NCBI GenBank assembly: GCA_902782145.1
Contig: CACZLZ010000009.1
Coordinates: forward strand, 1 to 64,000
Source: an uncultured Aeromonadales bacterium
GTDB taxonomy: Bacteria; Pseudomonadota; Gammaproteobacteria; Enterobacterales; Succinivibrionaceae
Direction of reading: 5' to 3'
DNA: 64,000 nucleotides
Numbering within the stretch: the stretch's first letter is position 1; the number at the start of each line of letters is the position of its first letter. Shown here one piece after another: positions 56,367-64,000 of this stretch. The notes below the pieces were generated by a model. That model saw only the letters and a program-made list of their open reading frames with translations, made no database searches and had not been told where the DNA came from. A program made the translations under genes and the position numbers.

Positions 56367-59300
56367 TCAGCCCCGCTTCAGTTCCCGGAGCCGGGCGATT
56401 TCATTGCGCACCCTCTTCTCCGACACCGGATAGCGGGTGCCCTCCATCTGGGCATAAAGTGACACCCTGAACTCGTCAATCATCCATTTCAGCTCCCGGA
56501 TCTCCTGGGGCACGGCCTCGGGAGAGGGATAGCCCAGAGTCAGATCCTTCTGCTGCTTGTCCAGATCATCCAGCATGGCGTTGCGGATCTCATCTCCCCG
56601 GGGATCAGTGCGGATCCGGTCCAGCCGCCGGCTCAGGGCCCTGAGGTAACGCCTGAGATCATCCAGGCGCTCAAAGCCCGTCTCGGTGACAAAACCCGGA
56701 TGCACATAACCCTCCAGCTGGGCCTTGGCATGGGAGAAGCCGAAGGCTGTGGTGAAGTCCACCCGGCCCTTCAGCTGTTTCCGGATCCCGGCGAAAAGCT
56801 CCAGCACCACCTCGGTTTTCTCTGCGGCCTGGGCCACGGTCTCATTGATCTTCCCCCGGACCCCCTCCAGAAGAGCCGCAAACTCCTCCTGGCTCCACAC
56901 CAGACCGCCCCGCTCCCGCATCAGGTGATCCACCGCCGCACCGATGCAGTCATCAATCAGTTCGGTGATGGTGCCCGCACCCTGGCAGTAAAGCCTGAGC
57001 TTGGTGCGGTTGGGCAGACGCTCATGGAGATAGGCCACGGGACTGGCGATCCCCAGCATGATCAGGCGGCGCACCGCTTTCCACAGGTGGGACTGCTGCT
57101 CGGCGGCGGTGCCGCAGACAGTCTTCCGGACCCCTTTGCCCTCATCCCGGAGTGACGGGTAGACAGTGATCTCCAGCCCCCCGGACTTCTGCTTCCGGCT
57201 TTTCTCCACCGGCCCGAAGTTCCACTCTTTATAGAGGGTCTCATCGGCCTTCTCCCGGACAATGGCGCTGAAGCTGGACTTCATCCGGTCACCCAGGGAG
57301 CTCTTCAGCACCTCCAGATCCCGGCCCTGGGCCACGCTGCGGCCCCGCTCGTCGGTGACGGCAAAGTTGAACTTCAGATGCCGGGGCAGCGCCTCCAGAT
57401 CAAAGTCGTCCCGGGAGATCTCCACCCCGCCCTCCCGGGAAAGACAGCTCTCAATATCCTTCCAGAGGGTGGTGGTGTGGGGATCCACGGCATCCATGAG
57501 CTTCTGGGCATACACCGGAGCCGGAATAAAGCGCTTCCGCAGTGCCTTGGGCAATGTGCGGATGATCTCCGTGAAGAACTCCAGCCTGAGCCCCGGAACT
57601 ATGAACTCAAAGTCCCGGGAGGAGGCCTGGCCCAGGATGGCCAGGGGAATGCGGATGGTCACCCCGTCGTCCGCCGCCGTGGGATCAAAGCGGTAGCTCA
57701 GCCCCACCCGGTAGCCGGAAAACTCCGTGCTGTCCGGGAAGGACTCCTTGTCGGCGATCTTCTCCCGGTCGCTGATGAGGAAGTCCAGATCAAAGTTCAG
57801 GAAGGCAGGATCCTCCCGGCTCTTCCCCTCCCACCACTTCTTGAAGCTCACCCATCCGGTGACGTCCTCCGGGATCCGCTGATCATAGAAGAGGAACAGA
57901 TCATCGTCGCTGACCAGAATGTCCCGGCGCCGGGCCCGATCCTCCTCCTCCAGCACCTGCTCCACCAGGCGCCGGTTGTCCCGGAAAAACTTCATGCTGC
58001 AGTCCAGATCCCCCTCCACCAGGCCGTGGCGGATGAACAGTTCCCGGCACATGGCGGGATCAATGGTGCCATACTGCACTGAACGGGAGGCCACCACCGG
58101 CAGGCCGAACAGGGTGACCTTCATGCTGGCCAGCACTGCGGCGCTCTTCCGGGACCAGTGGACATCGCTGTAGGACCGCTTGAGGTAGGCTGCCCCGGCC
58201 TCCTCCAGCCACTCGGGCTCCACCCGGGCCACGGTCCGGGCATAGAGCCGGGAGGTCTCGGTGAGCTCTGCGGCCAGAACCCAGGGACACTTCTTCCGGT
58301 GCAAGGACGAGGTGTAGGCAATGAGGAAACGCGCTCCCCGGGCGCCCACATAGTCATTGGAGTCCGGGGACTTCATGCCCAGATGGCTGAACATGGCCGC
58401 GGCCACCGACCGGTGCAGGGAGGCATAGTCAGCCTCCGCCTGGTTGAAGCGGAACTTCAGATCCCGGCAGGTCTGGGTGAGCTGCCGGTGGAGATCCTCC
58501 CACTCCCGGATCCGCATGTAGGACAGAAACTCCCGGCGGCAGCGCCGGCGCAGTGCGCTCTGACTCTGATCCCGGATCACGTCCCGGGTGTATTTCCAGA
58601 GGTTCAGCAGGGCCATAAAATCAGAGTTGTCATCGGCAAAGCGCTGATGGGCCTGCACCGCGGCATCCTTCTTGTTCAGGGGATATTCCCGGGGATCCTG
58701 GGCCGACAGGGCGGAGACGATCACCAGCATTTCCCGGAGGCAGCCCTGCCTCTCCGCGGCCAGGAGCATCCGGGCAAGCCGGGGATCGGCGGGGATCCGG
58801 GCTATGATCCGGCCCTCGCGGGTGATCTGGCCGCCGCTGACGGCCCCGATCTCCTCCAGGGTGCGCCAGCCGTCGGCCACCAGGCGGTGCTCCGGGGGAT
58901 CGATGAAGGGGAAATCCTCCACCCGCCCCAGCTTCAGGGTCATCATCTGCAGGATCACCGACGCCAGGTTGGTTCTGAGGATCTCCGGATCAGTGTAAGC
59001 CGGGCGGGACTCGTAATCCTCCTGGGAATACAGCCGGACGCAGATCCCCGGCTCCGTGCGGCCGCAGCGGCCCCGGCGCTGATCGGCGCTGGCCCGGGAC
59101 ACCGGCTCCACCGGCAGGCGCTGAACCTTGGTGCGCAGGGAGTAACGGCTGATCCGAGCCAAACCGCAGTCAATGACATACCGGATCCCGGGGACCGTCA
59201 GGGAGGTCTCCGCCACATTGGTGGCCAGGATAATGCGCCAGGTGGCGTGGGGGGCAAAGATCCGGCTCTGCTCCCCGGCCGGGAGCCGGGCATACAGGGG

Positions 59301-60290
59301 CAGGATCTCCGCCCCCCGGAGGTTCTGCTTCCCCAGAAACTCCCCCAGTTCCCGGATGGTGCGCTCACCGTCCAGAAACACCAGCACATCCCCGCGCCCG
59401 GCGGCCTCCAGATCCCTGAGGGCCAGCAGCACCTCAGTGTACATGTCCCCGTCAGGGTTGTCGGGATCCTCCTCGGGAGGCCGGTAGAAGGTCTCCACGG
59501 GATAGGTGCGGCCGGCCACGGAAATGATCTTGGCGTCCCCGAAATGGCGGGCGAAGCGCTCCACGTCGATGGTGGCCGAGGTGATGATCAGTTTCAGATC
59601 CGGCCGCTTTTCCAGGATCCGCTTCAGACATCCCAGAAGGAAGTCGATGTTCAGGCTGCGCTCATGGGCCTCGTCCACAATAATGGCGCCGTAACTGCTG
59701 AGCAGCCGATCTGAGGAGAGCTCCGAAAGGAGGATGCCGTCGGTCATGAGGCGGATCAGGGTGTCCGGGGAGGACTGATCGGAAAAGCGGACCTTGCAGC
59801 CCACTACCCCGCCAAACTCCGTGCCCATCTCCTGGGACAGCCGCTCAGCCACCGATCGGGCCGCAATGCGCCGGGGCTGGGTGTGGCCGATGAGGCCGTA
59901 GCGGGCGCAGCCGGCCTCCAGGCACATCTTGGGCAGCTGGGTGGTCTTGCCGGATCCGGTGTCACCGGCAATGACCAGGACCTGGGAGGACGCCAGGGCC
60001 TCCAGGATCTCCTCCCGCCGGGCACTCACCGGCAGATCCTCCGGATAGGACAGGGTGTACTGGAGAGCCTGACGGCGCTCATAGAGTTCTGCCGCTTTGA
60101 GGGCCTCCTCCTCCAGGCGGGCTATTCCCTTCTGATCCCGGTACCCGCCCCGGCCCAGATCCCGGAGGCTCCGGCGCAGGCGGATCCGGTCCCTGAGCAG
60201 GCATCCGCTGTCGGCAATGCGGCGTATTTCACTGAGATCAGGCCCGCCCCGGCGGTCACCTGCAAGGCCCCTGGTGTTCTTGTCAGTCAT
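56367..60290 (-). CDS. hrpA: ATP-dependent RNA helicase HrpA
   Basis: 1307 residues from ATG 60290 (MTDKNTRG); E. coli HrpA has 1300. DEAH-box helicase: GDTGSGKT (109-116), TQPRRIAA (138-145), DEAH (206-209), SAT (238-240), then the large HrpA-specific C-terminal region. A GTG at 60335 would add 15 residues but has no support. HrpA rescues stalled ribosomes and acts in mRNA processing of some operons. Confidence 0.95.
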   Translation of the reverse strand: MTDKNTRGLAGDRRGGPDLSEIRRIADSGCLLRDRIRLRRSLRDLGRGGYRDQKGIARLEEEALKAAELYERRQALQYTLSYPEDLPVSARREEILEALASSQVLVIAGDTGSGKTTQLPKMCLEAGCARYGLIGHTQPRRIAARSVAERLSQEMGTEFGGVVGCKVRFSDQSSPDTLIRLMTDGILLSELSSDRLLSSYGAIIVDEAHERSLNIDFLLGCLKRILEKRPDLKLIITSATIDVERFARHFGDAKIISVAGRTYPVETFYRPPEEDPDNPDGDMYTEVLLALRDLEAAGRGDVLVFLDGERTIRELGEFLGKQNLRGAEILPLYARLPAGEQSRIFAPHATWRIILATNVAETSLTVPGIRYVIDCGLARISRYSLRTKVQRLPVEPVSRASADQRRGRCGRTEPGICVRLYSQEDYESRPAYTDPEILRTNLASVILQMMTLKLGRVEDFPFIDPPEHRLVADGWRTLEEIGAVSGGQITREGRIIARIPADPRLARMLLAAERQGCLREMLVIVSALSAQDPREYPLNKKDAAVQAHQRFADDNSDFMALLNLWKYTRDVIRDQSQSALRRRCRREFLSYMRIREWEDLHRQLTQTCRDLKFRFNQAEADYASLHRSVAAAMFSHLGMKSPDSNDYVGARGARFLIAYTSSLHRKKCPWVLAAELTETSRLYARTVARVEPEWLEEAGAAYLKRSYSDVHWSRKSAAVLASMKVTLFGLPVVASRSVQYGTIDPAMCRELFIRHGLVEGDLDCSMKFFRDNRRLVEQVLEEEDRARRRDILVSDDDLFLFYDQRIPEDVTGWVSFKKWWEGKSREDPAFLNFDLDFLISDREKIADKESFPDSTEFSGYRVGLSYRFDPTAADDGVTIRIPLAILGQASSRDFEFIVPGLRLEFFTEIIRTLPKALRKRFIPAPVYAQKLMDAVDPHTTTLWKDIESCLSREGGVEISRDDFDLEALPRHLKFNFAVTDERGRSVAQGRDLEVLKSSLGDRMKSSFSAIVREKADETLYKEWNFGPVEKSRKQKSGGLEITVYPSLRDEGKGVRKTVCGTAAEQQSHLWKAVRRLIMLGIASPVAYLHERLPNRTKLRLYCQGAGTITELIDDCIGAAVDHLMRERGGLVWSQEEFAALLEGVRGKINETVAQAAEKTEVVLELFAGIRKQLKGRVDFTTAFGFSHAKAQLEGYVHPGFVTETGFERLDDLRRYLRALSRRLDRIRTDPRGDEIRNAMLDDLDKQQKDLTLGYPSPEAVPQEIRELKWMIDEFRVSLYAQMEGTRYPVSEKRVRNEIARLRELKRG

Positions 60291-60790
60291 GGACAGTTTT
60301 TCTCTGCAGCAGATCCCCCGGAGCCGGCGCGGCACCCTGCCCTGCCGTCTCCGGGAATGAATGGTTTAAGACGGTGGGCATTGTACCCCGGTTTCCCGTC
60401 CCGGGGCAAAAGCGCCGGCCGGGATCCCTGACAGGCCCCGGATGCCCGGATGCGGCGGATTTCCGGCAGGCGGAAGGGAGAGCGTGCCCCGGATCTGCGC
60501 ACGGATCTTGCTTGACTGCCCGAAGGCACAGCCGGGACGCCGGATCCCGGGTCCCGCCATCTGACTGCCCCAAGCACGGGCGGAAGGCGGGCGGCGATGA
60601 CAGATCCGGCATTTTTGCGAACAGATCCTACAAAGCACAAGGGGCTCTGTTGTAAAATGTGCCCGTCGGAACGAGTCCCCGGGCCTGCGGGGATCCGGGT
60701 GTCCCCGGCGGACACCGGCAGAACATCAGGACACTTCCCCCACAGATCCCCGGGAAATGAGACGGGAAGCGGCGGACAGCGGGTAAAGAG
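60291..60790. other. 500-base region between hrpA and the coiled-coil gene
   Basis: GC-rich, no gene seen. TAAAAT at 60653-60658 (within TTGTAAAATG) is a possible -10 for the downstream plus-strand genes; no clear -35. Confidence 0.35.
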
Positions 60791-61552
60791 ATGATCTATA
60801 TAGTAGTTCTATTCATAATCCTCTTTGTGGGCTTCTTCGGCTACACCACCTACTGCAACATCAAGCAGGAGCAGGAAATTGAGCGCCGGAAGAAGATCTC
60901 CCACTACCGCAACATCATCAACGAGATGGATGAACTGCTGCTGAACGCCAACCACATCCCCTACTCCAAAAACCTGGTGCTGATGCTCCAGAACCGCATC
61001 CTCTACGCCCTGAAGAACATCCTGGAGTGCAACCCCAGCATGAACTCCATCCGCACCCGGATCGCCGACATCAACAAGCAGATCGAGTTTGTCAACGCCA
61101 ACTACAAAAGCGGCGAGGACAATCCCTTCATCCCCCCCAAGGATGATCGGGGCGCCATCGGCATGCTGAAGGTCATCAGCCGCCTGCGGAAAGTGGCCCG
61201 GGCCGAGCACAACCGGGGCAAAATCGATCCCAGCGCCTATGTCCATGAGGATCGGCGCCTGGAGATCCTGGCCCTGAAGATCAACCTCACCAGCCTCATC
61301 AACCATGCCCGGGACGCCTTCACCTCCCGGCAGTGGGGAACGGCCAAGCAGCTGATCCACAAGGGGCTCCAGGTGGTAAAGACCATCACTGAAAAGGATC
61401 CCTGGATTGAGTCCCGGGAGCAGGAGTTCAATGAAATGGACGCCGCCATCAACCGGGAGCTCAGCGAGCTCAACAAGAAGGAGATCCACAACATCGAGGA
61501 GAAGGAGCATGATGAGCTGGATGAGCTGTTCATGCCCAAGAAGAAGTGGTGA
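60791..61552 (+). CDS. Membrane-anchored coiled-coil protein of unknown function
   Basis: 253 residues. One N-terminal membrane segment (MIYIVVLFIILFVGFFGY) followed by a long helical, charged region likely to form coiled coils and ending in acidic and Lys residues. No signal cleavage site, so it is probably anchored with the bulk in the cytoplasm. No family recognised. It lies 47 bases upstream of lonH and is probably cotranscribed. Confidence 0.65.
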   Translation: MIYIVVLFIILFVGFFGYTTYCNIKQEQEIERRKKISHYRNIINEMDELLLNANHIPYSKNLVLMLQNRILYALKNILECNPSMNSIRTRIADINKQIEFVNANYKSGEDNPFIPPKDDRGAIGMLKVISRLRKVARAEHNRGKIDPSAYVHEDRRLEILALKINLTSLINHARDAFTSRQWGTAKQLIHKGLQVVKTITEKDPWIESREQEFNEMDAAINRELSELNKKEIHNIEEKEHDELDELFMPKKKW

Positions 61553-61599
61553 TCCCCTGTGCCCCAGCCAGATCCGGGGCTGTCCCTAAGGAAAGATAA

Positions 61600-63603
61600 T
61601 TGCAGAAACTGACCCATGATCAGCTGGCGCCCGGCTTCCGGTTCGCCTTTTCCCGTCTCAGCGAGGTTCCGGTCACCGGAACCGGCACCCTCCACCCCCG
61701 CGCCCTCAGCGGCTTCAAGCGCCTTAATGCCCCCTCCGGGCTCCGGGAGAGCCAGATCCTGGTGCTGGAGGGCTGTCCTGGCACCGACTACGAAAACACC
61801 GCCCGGCTTCTGATCCAGGAGGCCGGCGGCATGAAGCCCCGGCGCCCCATCTATGATCTGTGCTATGCGGAGAACCTGGACAATCCCCTGCGCCCGGTGT
61901 GCCTGCTGCTCACCGCCGGAACCGGCAACGAGTTCTGTAGCGGCATCGCCAAGCTTCTGGACAAGTTGGTGAACCATGTGGATGCCGAGCGCCAGGTGAA
62001 CCGTCTCCTGGAGGCCCAGAAGGATCTCCCGGAAGAGAGCCGGGAGCGCCTGGCCACCTACCTGTCGGCATTGTCGGCCAAGATCCTGAAGCAGGAGCCC
62101 TTCTCCAGCGAGATCATCATCAACCTCATGGACGCCCGGGAGAAGGATGTCTCCCCGGTGATCTGCGGACGGAACCTCAGCTGGCACAGCCTCTTCGGCA
62201 AGGTCAACTACCTGACAGAGCAGGGAACCACCTACTCCAACCAGAGCCTGCTGGAGCCGGGACTGGTGCGCCGGGCCAACGGCGGCTACCTGATCCTCCC
62301 CGCCGCAGAGCTGGCACGGCAGCCCCTGCTGTGGTTCAAACTGGCCAACACCCTGCGCACCGGCACCTTGGACTGGGAAAACAGCTACCAGGAGGGAACG
62401 GGGCTGGTGCCCTTCTTTGAGCCTGAGCCCACCAGGATCAATCTCTCGGTGATCATCACCGGGGACTATGTGGATCTCAGCGAGTTCTACAGCATCGATA
62501 TCAGCGCCCTGGATGAGATCGAGCTCAAAGTGAGCCTGGAAAGTTCCATGGACGCCGGCAAAACCGGGGAGTTCACCGGCTACCTCAACGGGATCCGCAG
62601 CCGCCTGGGACTGTCGGACTTCACCCCCGGCGCGGCGGAGGAGATCTGCCGCCATGCCCAGCGGGAGTGCGGCACCCGCACCCAGTTCATGATCGTGGAA
62701 TCCCGCCTGGCGTCCCTGATGAAGCTGGCCAGCGACATCGCCGCGGAAAACGGCCGGGAACTGGTGGAGAAGGAGGATATCACCGCCGCCGGACGGGAGA
62801 AGCGCTTCCGGGCCGATCACATTGAGGAAGAGTCCACCAAGATGTACCGGGAGGGGCAGATCTTCATCGCCACCTCCGGCAGCCGGATCGGCCAGATCAA
62901 CGGCATGAGCGTGGTGTCCTCCGCCGGCACCGACTTTGAATACGGCGAGCCCCTGCGGATCACCGCCACGGTGCACGCCGGTGAGGGAGACATTGCCGAC
63001 GTGGAGTACAAGGCCAACCTGGCGGGCCAGATCCACCAGAAGGCCATGATGATCATCAACGGCTTTCTCACCAGCAGGTTTGCCCCGGCGGTTCCCCTGC
63101 CCCTGTCGGTGAACCTGGTGTTTGAGCAGTCCTACAGCGAGATCGACGGTGACAGCGCCTCCCTGTCGGGTCTGTGTGCCGCCCTGTCAGCATTGTCAGA
63201 GCTCCCCATCAAGCAGAACTTCGCCGTCACCGGCGCCCTGGATCAGTTCGGCCACGTGCAGCCCGTGGGCGGACTCAACGAGAAGATCGAAGGCTTCTAC
63301 CGGGTGTGCTCGGTGAAGGGCCTCACCGGGGAGGAGGCGGTGATCATTCCCGCCTCCAACATCAACCAGCTGATCCTGTCCGATGAGGTGCTGAAGGCGG
63401 TGTCCGACGGGAAATTCGCCGTCCACACCGTGGAGACCATCGATGAGACCATCGAGCTGCTCACCGGGGTGCCTGCGGGGCCGGATGACGATCCCACGTC
63501 GGTTTACGGCAGGATCCGGCTGCGCATCGCCGAAATGCTGGAGCGCTCAGCAGCTGCCACCCAGGAACGCTCCTGGTGGTCCCGGCTCTTCTGCCGCAAC
63601 TGA
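61600..63603 (+). CDS. lonH: Lon-related protease LonH
   Basis: 667 residues starting at TTG 61600 with TAAGGAAA upstream. The N-terminal P-loop region is degenerate (LEGCPGTDYENTA lacks the GK of Walker A), as in E. coli LonH (YcbZ). The C-terminal Lon protease domain keeps the Ser-Lys dyad: Ser519 in GDSASLSG and Lys562 in NEKIEG. It degrades proteins in an ATP-independent or atypical way. The lonH-fabA order is conserved with E. coli. Confidence 0.9.
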   Translation: MQKLTHDQLAPGFRFAFSRLSEVPVTGTGTLHPRALSGFKRLNAPSGLRESQILVLEGCPGTDYENTARLLIQEAGGMKPRRPIYDLCYAENLDNPLRPVCLLLTAGTGNEFCSGIAKLLDKLVNHVDAERQVNRLLEAQKDLPEESRERLATYLSALSAKILKQEPFSSEIIINLMDAREKDVSPVICGRNLSWHSLFGKVNYLTEQGTTYSNQSLLEPGLVRRANGGYLILPAAELARQPLLWFKLANTLRTGTLDWENSYQEGTGLVPFFEPEPTRINLSVIITGDYVDLSEFYSIDISALDEIELKVSLESSMDAGKTGEFTGYLNGIRSRLGLSDFTPGAAEEICRHAQRECGTRTQFMIVESRLASLMKLASDIAAENGRELVEKEDITAAGREKRFRADHIEEESTKMYREGQIFIATSGSRIGQINGMSVVSSAGTDFEYGEPLRITATVHAGEGDIADVEYKANLAGQIHQKAMMIINGFLTSRFAPAVPLPLSVNLVFEQSYSEIDGDSASLSGLCAALSALSELPIKQNFAVTGALDQFGHVQPVGGLNEKIEGFYRVCSVKGLTGEEAVIIPASNINQLILSDEVLKAVSDGKFAVHTVETIDETIELLTGVPAGPDDDPTSVYGRIRLRIAEMLERSAAATQERSWWSRLFCRN

Positions 63604-63679
63604 GCTCAGCGCCGTCCCGGCGGCAAAGTGCCGGGGCAGGAGCATTCAGGTGAAAGACCAAGCATAACCGGGCATCGCT

Positions 63680-63777
63680 ACGGAGGATTTCCCGGAGCCG
63701 GACAAACAGCCGGGCAGCGCCGCCGGGGAGTTCCCAGAGCCGAAACTGGCAACGCTGCCGGGAAGTTCCCGGAACCA
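63680..63777. repeat. Three degenerate repeats upstream of fabA
   Basis: GGnnGTTTCCC or GGGrAGTTCCCrGA words occur with TTCCC at 63689, 63731 and 63766 (steps 42 and 35), embedded in GCC-rich DNA. No gene is seen in the 252 bases between lonH and fabA. Confidence 0.4.
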
Positions 63778-63855
63778 TTGCACGCCGCACCGCCCCGGTG
63801 GCAGGATCACGAACAAACTTCACCCACTAACAACCTTCACCGAAAGGAGAAAAAC

Positions 63856-64000
63856 TTGGAATACCAGGAAGGACTTTCCCTGTGCCAGCGGGGCATAAAC
63901 AGTTTTGATCATGAGGCACTGCTTTCCTGCTCCCGGGGGGAGCTGTTCGGACCAGGCAACAGCCAGCTGCCTGCACCCAACATGCTGATGATCGACCGCA
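63856..64000 (+). CDS. fabA: 3-hydroxydecanoyl-ACP dehydratase FabA (partial, runs off the window)
   Basis: The first 48 codons from TTG 63856, which has AAGGAG six bases upstream. [11 protein letters not shown] and [12 protein letters not shown] match E. coli FabA ([22 protein letters not shown]). FabA dehydrates and isomerises 10-carbon intermediates in unsaturated fatty acid synthesis. The rest, including the catalytic His and Asp, is beyond the window. Confidence 0.9.
   Translation, partial: MEYQEGLSLCQRGINSFDHEALLSCSRGELFGPGNSQLPAPNMLMIDR

Overview
The window is a GC-rich gammaproteobacterial chromosome segment. It carries the apt-dnaX-ybaB-recR-htpG block (with adk nearby), the full sapABCDF set, hrpA, folE, bioA, and a lonH-fabA pair. 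A DauA-type dicarboxylate transporter with a perfect FNR-like box in front of it, a sodium-dependent NSS transporter and VanX-like dipeptidases fit an anaerobic or fermentative lifestyle. A member of the Succinivibrionaceae or a close relative (Aeromonadales) is my best guess, by inference only. No rRNA, tRNA, insertion sequence or CRISPR array was recognised. GATC is packed extremely densely in native DNA (13 sites in 300 bases at 23341-23640) and is near random frequency in two AT-rich islands.

Layout. 1-1300 is an AT-rich island with a DUF4268 relic and an orphan RelB/DinJ-type antitoxin, followed by an AAA-ATPase/PD-(D/E)XK gene. 3314-5378 holds a tandem pair of exported D-Ala-D-Ala dipeptidases. 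A one-module KpsC-type Kdo transferase and bioA follow. 8722-18426 (all minus strand) is the most unusual part: two vWA (TerY-like) proteins, a PP2C phosphatase, a kinase fused to a degenerate PP2C domain, and two paralogous C-terminally anchored proteins of unknown family. 18517-24989 has an amino-acid-type solute-binding protein divergent from sapABCDF. 25047-26714 encodes a four-TM TerB-DnaJ protein. Next come metY, a second AT-rich island, and a KpsS/KpsC hybrid. 31208-34214 holds a secreted LprI-like protein, an unknown protein and adk.

Between adk and htpG, neighbours in E. coli, sit a diguanylate cyclase, an NSS transporter and an AAA ATPase with a long disordered tail. 42166-49168 is the htpG/recR/ybaB/dnaX/apt block, with an apparent heat-shock promoter before htpG and a dnaX product nearly twice the normal length. 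After folE come a Cys-rich exported protein, a porin, dauA, a small exported protein, hrpA, a membrane-anchored coiled-coil protein, lonH and the start of fabA (cut by the window end).

The strongest candidate for an undescribed system is the vWA/PP2C/kinase cluster. The general vWA-kinase-phosphatase triad (TerY-P) is known. This version adds He_PIG-like Ig domains to cytosolic signalling enzymes, a kinase lacking the beta-3 lysine, a pseudophosphatase tail and a tail-anchored paralogue pair. Several intergenic regions carry degenerate repeats with a period near 20-21 bp, which is a separate unexplained feature.
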